64,000 nt of DNA from Paenibacillus glacialis (GTDB lineage: Bacteria; Bacillota; Bacilli; Paenibacillales; Paenibacillaceae): positions 1 through 64,000 of the forward strand of contig NZ_LVJH01000001.1 of assembly GCF_001637205.1 (NCBI RefSeq), read 5' to 3'. The translations under genes were made by a program, and so were the position numbers. This document shows positions 49,841 to 57,514 of this stretch, piece by piece (within the stretch, counting starts at the first letter, position 1; each line of letters opens with the position of its first letter). The notes under the pieces were generated by a model. That model searched no databases, had not been told where the DNA came from, and saw nothing but the letters and a program-made list of their open reading frames with translations.

Positions 49841-49870
49841 AAGGCTCTCCTTCGGGGGAGCCTTTTTTTT
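49841..49870 (+). terminator. Terminator of left tRNA-Arg
   Basis: AAGGCTCTCC-TTCG-GGGGAGCCTT followed by a run of T; it lies 10 nt after the tRNA. Confidence 0.92.
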
Positions 49871-49966
49871 GTTTCAGAGGGTGAGAACACCCAATAGGGC
49901 ACGTCGGAACTTATTCATCGTTAGCATTACCTTCGCAGTCTCGACCATAGGGAGAGTCCTTCTTGT
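49871..49966 (+). repeat. tRNA-Arg downstream tail, left copy of an inverted duplication
   Basis: Related to the reverse complement of 60677-60764. Shared blocks include CGTCGGA, CATCGTTAGCAT, CTTCGCAGTCTCGA and AGGGAGAGT in the same order and nearly the same spacing. No ORF. See findings. Confidence 0.8.
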
Positions 49967-50003
49967 ATTCTCTAGTAGGATCTACCTTCCAATGAGCAAA
50001 TTA

Positions 50004-50045
50004 AGGGACTACTTTTCTATTTACAGAAAAGTAGTCCCTCTTTTT
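50004..50045. terminator. Perfect 15-bp hairpin terminator
   Basis: Arms AGGGACTACTTTTCT (50004-50018) and AGAAAAGTAGTCCCT (50025-50039), 6-nt loop, then CTTTTTAT on the plus strand. It could end plus-strand readthrough from the tRNA tail, or the Gre/Cse60/small membrane protein operon on the minus strand, where the T tract is weak. Confidence 0.7.
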
Positions 50046-50071
50046 ATGGTTAGCATAATGTTTTTAATATC

Positions 50072-50230
50072 TCATCGAATGATAGCGTAGATCAACCAAC
50101 AAATGATAGATATCACTATACACACGCTCGAAATAGACGATAGGCATAAAAAAAACATTCTATACTTCTTATCCTGTTGGTTCTCAACATCATCCATTCC
50201 TTCCTTGGGGGAAGGTTGGTACTTCCTCAC
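50072..50230 (-). CDS. Small single-pass membrane protein (52 aa)
   Basis: GTG start with AAGGAG 8 nt upstream (GGAAAGGAGTTTTTAGC-GTG). A hydrophilic N-terminus (RKYQPSPKEGMDDVENQQDK) precedes one long hydrophobic helix (FFLCLSSISSVCIVISIICW) and ends in LIYAIIR. It starts 20 nt after the cse60-like stop, in the same direction, so it is probably cotranscribed. Unrecognised; spacing, RBS and TM segment support a real gene. Confidence 0.65.
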   Translation of the reverse strand: MRKYQPSPKEGMDDVENQQDKKYRMFFLCLSSISSVCIVISIICWLIYAIIR

Positions 50231-50250
50231 GCTAAAAACTCCTTTCCTTG

Positions 50251-50448
50251 CTATTCCACTTTATCGTCTATTCTGTAAACGACCAGTATAGTGCTTCTTT
50301 GCCGTTCTGTTTTTGAACTATTGGTCTTAACTACAGATTCATAACAGATATTAATGACTTGCTCATCTTTTAAACCAGCTAAGAACTGATTGGCCTTATT
50401 CTCTGCATAAGAATTATCTGAATCTACAAACTCTTTAACCTGTATCAT
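50251..50448 (-). CDS. Cse60-like small sporulation protein
   Basis: 65 aa: begins MIQVKEFVDSDNSYAENKAN, contains NQFLAGLKDEQVINI and ends with a beta strand STILVVYRIDD. Size and the VKxF...ENKxNxFL...I pattern resemble Cse60, a sigma-E-dependent small protein of B. subtilis with unknown function. RBS AAAGGAG. Lies between the Gre-like gene and the small membrane gene. Confidence 0.7.
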   Translation of the reverse strand: MIQVKEFVDSDNSYAENKANQFLAGLKDEQVINICYESVVKTNSSKTERQRSTILVVYRIDDKVE

Positions 50449-50475
50449 TGTACATTCTCCTTTATGTTACAAGCA

Positions 50476-50928
50476 TTAGTACTTGTTTATCTCACCAGAA
50501 TTCATGTATTTAATCTCTGTAATTGTTACTTCAATAGAACCAGAAGGAACGATAAATTCACACACTTCACCCATTGTAGTCATTAAGAGTTGCAATCCAA
50601 TCGGGGATAAGAATGAAATCCAGTTCTTGCTTGGATCTGTCATATGAGGAAACACGATACTATACTGCTCCTCATAACCATCATCCAGATAACGGAGAGT
50701 AACTTGACTCCCAATGAGAACCTTAGAATTCAAAGACTCTCGGCTGCTCTCAGCAATAATATTCTCAAGTGAGGCCGTATACATATTAAGAACTTGATCA
50801 ACCTTATTTCGCTCTTTAGCATCATCAGGTATATATTTCTTCAAGAAGGATTGCTTCTCTTCATCAAAGAATACAAGCTGATTCACTAATTGGGTATTGG
50901 AACCTTGAAGGAGGGCACTATGGTTCAT
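50476..50928 (-). CDS. GreA/GreB-family transcription elongation factor-like protein
   Basis: 150 aa. The C-terminal ~75 residues match the Gre FKBP-like domain: VLIGSQVTLRYLDDGYEEQY, then DPSKNWISFLSPIGLQLLMT and SIEVTITEIKY. The N-terminal ~70 residues are helical but do not show the canonical Gre coiled-coil sequence; acidic residues (PDDAKE) could form a tip. It may act on RNA polymerase as a Gre paralogue or Rnk-like factor. Start at the ATG 50928 with GGGGGTG upstream. First real gene of a three-gene operon with cse60-like and a membrane peptide. Confidence 0.75.
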   Translation of the reverse strand: MNHSALLQGSNTQLVNQLVFFDEEKQSFLKKYIPDDAKERNKVDQVLNMYTASLENIIAESSRESLNSKVLIGSQVTLRYLDDGYEEQYSIVFPHMTDPSKNWISFLSPIGLQLLMTTMGEVCEFIVPSGSIEVTITEIKYMNSGEINKY

Positions 50929-50989
50929 AGTAGATTTCACCCCCTGTAAGAAACTTCTCCCTTTCTAAACCACGATAATACTTACCCAT
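50918..50989 (-). CDS. 23-aa leader ORF overlapping the Gre-like start
   Basis: ATG at 50989 with GGAGGGATTAAT directly upstream. Encodes MGKYYRGLEREKFLTGGEIY plus YEP; the stop TAG lies 11 nt inside the Gre-like gene in another frame. The overlap and strong RBS suggest a translated leader that couples or tunes expression. Could be fortuitous. Confidence 0.45.
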   Translation of the reverse strand: MGKYYRGLEREKFLTGGEIYYEP

Positions 50990-51004
50990 ATTAATCCCTC
51001 CATA

Positions 51005-51032
51005 AAAATATAGACCTCGTGTAAGGAGGCCT
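51005..51032 (-). terminator. Possible attenuator upstream of the leader ORF
   Basis: Minus strand AGGCCTC-CTTACAC-GAGGTCT followed by ATATTTTT; a 7-bp stem with one G-T. It sits just ahead of the 23-aa ORF, so it could attenuate the Gre-like operon. Confidence 0.4.
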
Positions 51033-51112
51033 TTATCGTATCTTATCAAATATTTACATTTAATCAAATGTTAAAGAATGTTTCATATAATCTTTATGTA
51101 GAGATCATAATC

Positions 51113-51162
51113 AAATAGGCCGATCCCTCAGGTCATATCCGACCTGAAGGATCAGCCTATTT
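51113..51162. terminator. Terminator of the pst operon
   Basis: A 22-bp stem (AAATAGGC...CAGGTC with GACCTG...GCCTATTT, three mismatches or wobbles) with a 6-nt loop, 20 nt after pstA. It closes the operon without a pstB gene. Confidence 0.88.
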
Positions 51163-51181
51163 GCGAGATGAAATAAGCTTA

Positions 51182-52063
51182 CTACATCTTCAATTTACGG
51201 TTGCTTATCCATAATGGAATTCGGAATAGAAGATTAATAAGCAGCACAACGATGACTAACACAGCTGCTGATCGATCTGCGATCTGCTTGGCATCCTCCA
51301 CGATGGCCTCAGATTGTACATACCATAGATGTACGGCAAGCGTCTCTCCAGGCGAGAAGAGATTAAAGTCCCACATCTCCCCTGAGGTACTTAGACCCGC
51401 AGTTAAGAGGATGACGGCTGATTCTCCAAATGCCCTGCCCGCTACCAAACAAATACCCGTAACAATCCCCCGCATAGCGATAGGTAGCACGACAGTGCGA
51501 ATACACTGGAATTTTGTCATCCCTAGTGCATATGAAGCGTTACGAACATCAACCGGTACAGCTCGAATAGATTCTTCTGTGACACGAGCAAGCATTGGTA
51601 GATTTAGAAAGGCCAGACTGACAGCCCCACCTAATATGGTAAGTCCCACTTGAAAATAAGAGGCAAAGATAGCTAAACCTAACATCCCAAATACAATAGA
51701 AGGAACAGAAGCCAAGCTTTCGACACATATCCGCAATACTTCGGTAAACTTATTCTTGGGAGCATATTCAGCCATGTAGATCCCAGCTCCGATCCCTATA
51801 GGGATGGATAGGGCTAATGAAATCCCTAGAATATAGAATGAATTAAATAACACAGGGCCAATTCCACCGCCAACATCCATTTCTTCAGGAAGTTTCGTCA
51901 GGAAGCCCCATGACAAGCTAGGCAATCCCTTGCTTAGAATCGTATAGAGAAGCCAAAATATAAGCATTAGAACTAAGACTCCTAGCGTATAAAAACCACC
52001 CGTTGCTATTTTGTTCAGCCTAATTGAACGAGTTATTTTCGGAGTTCTCGTAAAACCACTCAT
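51182..52063 (-). CDS. pstA: Phosphate ABC transporter permease PstA
   Basis: 293 aa, six membrane helices; binding-protein-dependent transport signature EESIRAVPVDVRNASYALGM (EAA-like loop, residues ~165-184) that contacts the ATPase. Overlaps the end of pstC by 4 nt. RBS GGGAGGGG. No ATPase gene follows before the terminator. Confidence 0.95.
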   Translation of the reverse strand: MSGFTRTPKITRSIRLNKIATGGFYTLGVLVLMLIFWLLYTILSKGLPSLSWGFLTKLPEEMDVGGGIGPVLFNSFYILGISLALSIPIGIGAGIYMAEYAPKNKFTEVLRICVESLASVPSIVFGMLGLAIFASYFQVGLTILGGAVSLAFLNLPMLARVTEESIRAVPVDVRNASYALGMTKFQCIRTVVLPIAMRGIVTGICLVAGRAFGESAVILLTAGLSTSGEMWDFNLFSPGETLAVHLWYVQSEAIVEDAKQIADRSAAVLVIVVLLINLLFRIPLWISNRKLKM

Positions 52064-53013
52064 GTGACATCCCCTCCCTTTCTACCTAGAAAGCGTATGA
52101 ATAAGATAAGAGCAAATGATATGAGTAGTAACAAGAATGCCATCATATGCAATGCATAGTTCCAAGGAGAATCAAAATCGACATTCGAAATTTGCATAAC
52201 AATATTACTCGTCAATACTGAAGTAGGGGAGAAGAATGACTTAGCTAACTGCGCTGTATTTCCAATAACCATCACAACAGCCATTGTCTCACCGATAGCA
52301 CGCGTCATCCCCATAATAATTGCCGCAACTACCCCTCTGCCCGCTGCTGGTAATATCACCTTCATAATAACTTGGATACGTGTAGATCCCATAGCGTATG
52401 CAGCATCACGGTATTTCTTGGGTACCGAAGAGATTGCGTCATCGCTAATTCTACATATCGTAGGTAGGATCATTAGAGTTAGAACCAGCGCTGCTGCAAG
52501 CAGACCATCCCCAAGGTTCTCACCACTTATTTCACGAAGAAAGGGTATGAGCACCGTCAATCCCAAATAACCGTATACAATAGATGGAATACCTACCAAT
52601 AGATCAAGTACAGGGCGCACTATATTCTTAAACCAAGTCGGTGCAATCTCAGCGATCAAAATAGCCATACCTACGGATATAGGCACTGCAATCAAGAGAG
52701 TAAGACCTGTCAATGATAGTGTATTAATGATAAACAGAGCCGCTCCGAAGCGCCCTTCCTCAGGTGTCCAATCGAAAGAGAAGAAGAATTCTGCAACAGA
52801 GACATGTTGAAATGTCAGCAGTGCTGTCTTTCCAATGAAGAAAATAACAAGTCCCAGCACAAAACATAGAGCAAATATGCTGAAGAGCGCATAAAATTTG
52901 AACATCTTATTGGTAAAGTGCACCCTCGCATATCTGTTAAACCGGTTTGAGCCTATAGGTTTAGGTAGCAATTCATCTTTAGTCGCGAATGGTTGTGCAG
53001 GCGTACCCATCAT
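52060..53013 (-). CDS. pstC: Phosphate ABC transporter permease PstC
   Basis: 317 aa, six membrane helices after a ~40-residue cytoplasmic N-terminus; EAA-like loop DDAISSVPKKYRDAAYAMGS. Partner of PstA. ATG at 53013 or the following ATG, with GGGAGG upstream. A hairpin lies between pstS and this gene. Confidence 0.95.
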   Translation of the reverse strand: MMGTPAQPFATKDELLPKPIGSNRFNRYARVHFTNKMFKFYALFSIFALCFVLGLVIFFIGKTALLTFQHVSVAEFFFSFDWTPEEGRFGAALFIINTLSLTGLTLLIAVPISVGMAILIAEIAPTWFKNIVRPVLDLLVGIPSIVYGYLGLTVLIPFLREISGENLGDGLLAAALVLTLMILPTICRISDDAISSVPKKYRDAAYAMGSTRIQVIMKVILPAAGRGVVAAIIMGMTRAIGETMAVVMVIGNTAQLAKSFFSPTSVLTSNIVMQISNVDFDSPWNYALHMMAFLLLLISFALILFIRFLGRKGGDVT

Positions 53014-53027
53014 ATTCCTCCCAGAAA

Positions 53028-53060
53028 GCAGCCAGCTCCAATGTTCCTAGAGCTGGCTGC
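53028..53060 (-). other. Intercistronic hairpin between pstS and pstC
   Basis: 11-bp perfect stem GCAGCCAGCTC (53028-53038) / GAGCTGGCTGC (53050-53060), 11-nt loop, no T run. Likely mRNA-stabilising or partial-termination structure giving more PstS than PstCA (inference). Confidence 0.6.
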
Positions 53061-53090
53061 ATAATGATCTTTCCTTTCACTTTACAATCC

Positions 53091-53951
53091 TTATTTCATT
53101 GCAGAAATCGGAATGAATTTCAATTTCTTCAATGAACTTTGTTGGAATTTGGAGCTTTGAACATATTCAATGAAAGCTTTCGTTGCGCCTGTTGGTTGAC
53201 CCTTAGTCATATAGTAGCCATATGCCCATATTTTGTAACTACCATTAATAACATTATCTGTTGATGCTGCTACGCCATTAAATTTCACAGCCTTCAAATC
53301 ACTTGTCACATACACAAGGTCAATATATCCGATAGAGTTCGGTGTAGTAGCAACAGCTGTTTTCATGTCACCACTTGATCCTACTTCTTTATAGTTCTTT
53401 TCTTTCTTTGTGATGTCTCCACCATTAAGTGCTTTAGATTGATAATTTACACGAGTACCTGATCCGAAAGCGCGGGTGATGACAACGATATCTGCACTAT
53501 CTCCACCAACCTCTTTCCAGTTCGTGATTTTACCTGAGTAAATACCTTTCAATTGCTCCGTGGAAAGATCAGTAACTTGTACATTATTGTTAACGACTGT
53601 AGCAAAAGGAATCACCGCTACTTTATTAGCTACTTGACCAGAAAAGGCTTTAAATCCAGGAACATCCATACTTGCATCCCAGTCACAAGCACCAATGTCA
53701 GCAATGCCTTTCTTCACTGCTTGTGGACCAGTAACAGATCCCTTACCGGAAGCAGCAACTTTCACTTTAGGATTCAATTTTTGGAATTCTTTCGCAGCTT
53801 GAAGTGTCAATGGCAATAGTGCCGTTGAACCATTTACTGTAATTTTTCCACTCAGTTGACTTGGAGCTGCTGAAGCTGCACCGGCTAGAGCTGATGACAC
53901 CAACATAACGGATGTAACTGCTACTAATGATATTTTTTTGAATAATTTCAC
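53091..53951 (-). CDS. pstS: Phosphate-binding protein PstS, apparently without lipobox
   Basis: High-affinity phosphate-binding protein. Signal peptide KKISLVAVTSVMLVSSALAG then AASAAPSQ; GSTALLPLTLQAAKEF and GACDWDAS are typical of PstS, as is FGSGTRVNYQ for phosphate binding. 286 aa. Bacillota PstS is normally a lipoprotein, but no cysteine follows the hydrophobic core; an AxA site suggests signal peptidase I cleavage and release or wall retention. GTG start with GAGGGG upstream. Thirty nt after the propeller gene. Confidence 0.92.
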   Translation of the reverse strand: MKLFKKISLVAVTSVMLVSSALAGAASAAPSQLSGKITVNGSTALLPLTLQAAKEFQKLNPKVKVAASGKGSVTGPQAVKKGIADIGACDWDASMDVPGFKAFSGQVANKVAVIPFATVVNNNVQVTDLSTEQLKGIYSGKITNWKEVGGDSADIVVITRAFGSGTRVNYQSKALNGGDITKKEKNYKEVGSSGDMKTAVATTPNSIGYIDLVYVTSDLKAVKFNGVAASTDNVINGSYKIWAYGYYMTKGQPTGATKAFIEYVQSSKFQQSSLKKLKFIPISAMK

Positions 53952-53981
53952 TTAAAAAACCCCTCTCATTTAAACCTCATT

Positions 53982-55439
53982 TTATTGTGTAAGCTGAATT
54001 TGTTGACCGTTCGTAATTACGATTACTTTACCATCGGAGATAACTGCCAATTGTGTACCATCTGGCGAAAGAGCGACTTCCGAAATATCGTTCGTAGTGC
54101 TGAATAGTTCTGCTTGCGTTCCGCTTGCATCAACCTTAATCACTTTTGTACTTCCGTCTTTAGCAATTCCAACTACAATGATAACTCCGTCATAAGAGAC
54201 ATCTTCAAACGTAACATCAATATTACTAACTAAATCCTGAGACTTCCCATCAGCTGTAACTAATTTTATTACGTTAGTCGCACTTACATTATCTGCATCA
54301 GCGCTCATATAAACGACATTGCCACCGCTTAATAGTGCAGGATATAACTTATTATCATTGCTCTTCGTTAATTGAACGGGTTTAGCATCTTTTGTAGCGA
54401 TATCAAGAGAAAAGAGTTGTGCACCTGCATCAGAGTAATCGATCGTTAACGATTCCTCTGTGCTGTCTTTATCAGTTTTAGCAACACCCGTAATATTTAC
54501 GATATAGACGATCTTCGTATCATCAGAAGATACACGAACATCAGACTTATTCTCTACTTTATCCGCTAATACTTGCGTGATTTTGCCTGTGTCTAGACTT
54601 ATGTAGGAAATTTTCTCTTGTTTGTCACCTTGAATGAAATATACCTTTTTGTTATCAGCAGACCATCTCAAATCTGTTTTGACTGATGTATCAGAACCGA
54701 GGACTTGAACTTGCCCGCTACTAATCATCAAAAGGGATAGCAGATTGTTATCGTCAATGAATGCTCCCAACTGCCCATTAGGTGAAACTGTCATTGAACC
54801 TTCACTAGCAGAAGTAGACAACAACTCAGATCCATAGGTTGATTTGTTAAGCTTGTAAAGTTGAGCTGTCTCTCCATCTTCTTTCGTTACTACGATATTT
54901 CCAGTTGCGTCCCAATGAAGCGTATCAAATGCTCCACTAAGTCTTTTTGCACTTAGGATATGATTCACTTTATCAGTCTGCCCTGTAATCACTTCGCCAC
55001 CTAGCGCTCCTACCACTGCACTAAGTTCAACATATGTCCTTCCATCTTGAGTGATCGGTGCAGTCTTAAATGTAAGATTCGCGCTATCCACTAAATATTT
55101 CAGTGACTGTGGTTGAATGCTAACCGAATGAAGAGATTTGGCATCCGTTATTGTAATCGTTCCTTTGGAGAGTGTTGCTGTAGCATTCAACACCTTCGCA
55201 AGATCACTTACCGCATACAGCGGATTTTGATTAACCAGAATAGATTTCAAAGTAACGTTCGTACCATTCACGTTGAAAGATGAATCGACTACTTTGTATG
55301 CTTCTGCTTTTTTGGCTACTGCTTTCTTCACGGTCTGACTTGTAGGCTTGGCACTTGCTGCTCCTGCCGTTCCAGCTGCTAAAGCGGATGTAACTAGTGT
55401 AGTTGCGACCATAATCGTCATTAATTTACCGTTTTTCAA
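53982..55439 (-). CDS. Secreted protein: copper-amine-oxidase-N-like domain plus beta-propeller, leader gene of the pst operon
   Basis: 485 aa. Signal peptide (LMTIMVATTLVTSALAAGTA). Residues ~55-155 resemble the 'copper amine oxidase N-terminal' repeat common in Paenibacillus surface proteins (VNGTNVTLKSILVNQNPLYA, GRTYVELSAVVGALGG). Residues ~160-485 contain WD40/TolB-like blades (SPNGQLGAFIDDNNLLSLL, LRWSADNKKVYFIQGDKQ, LSPDGTQLAVISDGKVIVI). No catalytic site seen. It directly precedes pstS and follows a four-hexamer Pho box, so it should be phosphate-starvation induced. Role in phosphate capture or sensing is inference. TTG start, GGGTG upstream. Confidence 0.8.
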   Translation of the reverse strand: MKNGKLMTIMVATTLVTSALAAGTAGAASAKPTSQTVKKAVAKKAEAYKVVDSSFNVNGTNVTLKSILVNQNPLYAVSDLAKVLNATATLSKGTITITDAKSLHSVSIQPQSLKYLVDSANLTFKTAPITQDGRTYVELSAVVGALGGEVITGQTDKVNHILSAKRLSGAFDTLHWDATGNIVVTKEDGETAQLYKLNKSTYGSELLSTSASEGSMTVSPNGQLGAFIDDNNLLSLLMISSGQVQVLGSDTSVKTDLRWSADNKKVYFIQGDKQEKISYISLDTGKITQVLADKVENKSDVRVSSDDTKIVYIVNITGVAKTDKDSTEESLTIDYSDAGAQLFSLDIATKDAKPVQLTKSNDNKLYPALLSGGNVVYMSADADNVSATNVIKLVTADGKSQDLVSNIDVTFEDVSYDGVIIVVGIAKDGSTKVIKVDASGTQAELFSTTNDISEVALSPDGTQLAVISDGKVIVITNGQQIQLTQ

Positions 55440-55493
55440 TTAGATTCACCCTTTTCTTGTCATAAAAGCTATAGGTTCATTGTCGTATATAAG

Positions 55494-55532
55494 TGTTAAA
55501 TCTGAACCACTGGAATGTTATGGTAATGTAAA
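55494..55532 (-). promoter_or_regulatory. PhoP (Pho) box of the pst operon
   Basis: Minus strand TTTACA-N5-ATAACA-N5-GTGGTT-N5-TTAACA: four hexamers at exact 11-nt periodicity, three fitting the PhoP direct-repeat consensus TT(A/T/C)ACA to at least five of six. It ends 54 nt before the TTG start. The rest of 55440-55774 is an AT-rich divergent intergenic region with the M20 gene promoter on the other side; no gene seen. Confidence 0.8.
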
Positions 55533-55774
55533 ATGAATATTTTTTTATATTCCAATTACTATTCATATAAATTAATACCTTCTATATAGAAGGAACATAC
55601 AAATGACTAATACTAGAACCTTTGATGTTCCCCACTAAATTCTTCAATTGTATTGACAAGTGATCTATAAAAGGAGTACCATACAAACTAAAAATTCTTA
55701 TCGGATAACTTTGAATTATAATATAGATAAGTGATTATTACGGTTATATAACCTAAAGAAATGAGGACTATCCC

Positions 55775-56941
55775 ATGACTAATGTGCCTAATTTAAAAAA
55801 TGTAGCTTCAGAACAAGCCTTATCTCAACACCTAATCGAAGTTCGACGTAATCTTCACCAGGAACCTGAATTATCAAATGAAGAATATAAAACGACCGCA
55901 AAGATCCGTGAATGGCTGACTGAAGCGAACATTCGCATTCTCGATGTTCCACTAGCTACCGGATTAATCGCTGAAATTGGTTCGGGTGAAGGTCCAATAG
56001 TGGCTATCCGTTGTGATATCGATGCCTTACCCATTAAAGAACAGACCAATTTGCCATTTGCTTCAGAGATTGATGGAAAAATGCATGCTTGTGGTCATGA
56101 CTTCCACACGGCAGCAATCCTCGGTGCAGCTTATTTATTGAAAGCTCGCGAAGCGGAGTTGACCGGCACCGTTCGTGTCTTGTTTCAACCCGCTGAAGAA
56201 ACAGGACATGGTGCAACATCCGTATTAGCCTCAGGTGGTCTTAATGACGTATCCGCCATCTTTGGTCTGCATAATAACCCTGACTTACCCGTTGGAACAT
56301 TTGGAACTCGGACAGGTGCTTTAACAGCTGGCGTTGATCGGTTTGAAATAACGATTCGAGGTATAGGAGCCCATGCTGCCTACCCTGAGAACGGTGTAGA
56401 CAGCATCGTGACAGCTGCACAAATTATCCTTTCGTTACAGACCATTGCCAGCCGAATCACAAGTGCTACTGAACCTGTGATTGTCAGCGTGACAAGAATC
56501 TGCGGTGGAAATACCTGGAACGTATTACCTGAAGCTGTTGAGTTAGAAGGAACAGTGAGAACCTATAATGAAGAAATTCGACATCTCATCCCAGAGAAAA
56601 TAAAGCAGATTATTAATGGAATCGCAGCTGCCGCTGGAGCAGAAGCCGAATTACATTGGTATCCAGGTCCTCCAGCCACAGTTAACGATGGGAATTGGGC
56701 GGACTTTACCAAAGAAATTGCAGCCCTTGCAGACTATAAGGTGCTTGATTTATCTCCACGAATGGGTGGTGAGGATTTCTCCTTCTACCTCCAGCAAATC
56801 CCTGGAGCCTTCGTCAATATCGGAACCAATGGGGCTTATGGGCTACATCATCCTCAGTTTGATGTAGATGAAGAAGCATTATTACCCACTTCACGTTATT
56901 TCGCTTTGCTGGCAGAAGCCGCGTTGAAGAAGCTAGCATAG
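55775..56941 (+). CDS. M20-family metallopeptidase (N-acyl amino acid amidohydrolase type)
   Basis: 388 aa. Zinc-site motif HACGHDFHTAAILGAA (residues ~104-119), EETGHGATSVLASGG with the catalytic glutamates, dimerisation domain with RGIGAHAAYPENGVDS, and C-terminal MGGEDFSFYLQ. Removes acyl groups (for example N-acetyl or hippuryl) from amino acids; exact substrate not determinable, cytosolic. GAGG RBS. It is the only long plus-strand gene in the accessory segment besides the tRNA, divergent from the Pho-controlled operon. Confidence 0.9.
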   Translation: MTNVPNLKNVASEQALSQHLIEVRRNLHQEPELSNEEYKTTAKIREWLTEANIRILDVPLATGLIAEIGSGEGPIVAIRCDIDALPIKEQTNLPFASEIDGKMHACGHDFHTAAILGAAYLLKAREAELTGTVRVLFQPAEETGHGATSVLASGGLNDVSAIFGLHNNPDLPVGTFGTRTGALTAGVDRFEITIRGIGAHAAYPENGVDSIVTAAQIILSLQTIASRITSATEPVIVSVTRICGGNTWNVLPEAVELEGTVRTYNEEIRHLIPEKIKQIINGIAAAAGAEAELHWYPGPPATVNDGNWADFTKEIAALADYKVLDLSPRMGGEDFSFYLQQIPGAFVNIGTNGAYGLHHPQFDVDEEALLPTSRYFALLAEAALKKLA

Positions 56942-56999
56942 AAGTCCTAGCCATTCCCCTTATTAAATAGAATACCTGTGAAACAAGGGAGATAAATTA

Positions 57000-57128
57000 T
57001 GATGATATTGATCATTGTCAACCTTTCCGTTTTAGTATTCCTTTACCCGGAAAACGTTGAAAAGATGCACTCACCAAAAGAGCTTAAGAGCCAATTTAGT
57101 TTATCGTTTACACCCAGTCATTTTTAAG
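57000..57128 (+). CDS. Doubtful 42-aa ORF downstream of the M20 gene
   Basis: ATGATG start with AAGGGAG about 7-8 nt upstream; begins MMILIIVNLSVLVFLYPENV and ends SFTPSHF. The hydrophobic start could be a membrane helix. It overlaps the 3' end of the response-regulator remnant on the other strand, which lowers confidence. Confidence 0.25.
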
Positions 57129-57350
57129 TGCAAACACAACAGCATTTGTCCGATCTTGCATATTCATTTCACTTGAAATATTGGACACATGGCTTTTCAC
57201 CTTTTTTCTGAAATAATAAGTGTATTCGCTATGCCTTGGTTGCTTTGTCATAAGCTAACAATTGAAGGCCCTCGCATTCTCGATTAGCGAGCAAGTAATA
57301 GGGCGTTTATTACTTCATTTTGATGAAACTTTCCTTCAATCTCTTTTAGA
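57108..57350 (-). pseudogene. Decayed LuxR/NarL-type response regulator C-terminus
   Basis: Minus-strand frames give LLANRECEGLQLLAYDKATK, then a stop (TAG). After a frameshift in an A6 run comes KKVKSHVSNISSEMNMQDRT followed by NAVVFALKNDWV-stop. This matches the NarL/LuxR HTH pattern (LTxREREVLxLLAxGKxxKEIA...SEKTVKSHVSNI...L.VxDRTxAVVxA). The receiver domain is missing and no partner histidine kinase is nearby. The remainder of 56942-57514 holds only the doubtful ORF and a terminator. Confidence 0.8.
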
Positions 57351-57378
57351 GCTTGCCTTCACAACTATTTTCAAACAC

Positions 57379-57422
57379 AAAGAAGCCACAGTTGTCGCAG
57401 CTACGACAACTGTGGCTTCTTT
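57379..57422. terminator. Perfect 19-bp hairpin
   Basis: AAAGAAGCCACAGTTGTCG with CGACAACTGTGGCTTCTTT, 6-nt loop. Bidirectional; it probably ends the AraC-SBP gene on the minus strand, about 90 nt after its stop. Confidence 0.8.
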
Positions 57423-57514
57423 GCGTCTATAATTGAGTACCCTATGTGGTATCCATTTCAATATGGCATTAAGGTTTAACAAAATCCGAACCTCTTGCAG
57501 TCAATTTTGAACCT

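Noticed and set aside
57000..57128. 42-aa plus-strand ORF as a confirmed gene
   Set aside because: Weak RBS, and it overlaps the response-regulator remnant; kept only as a doubtful feature.
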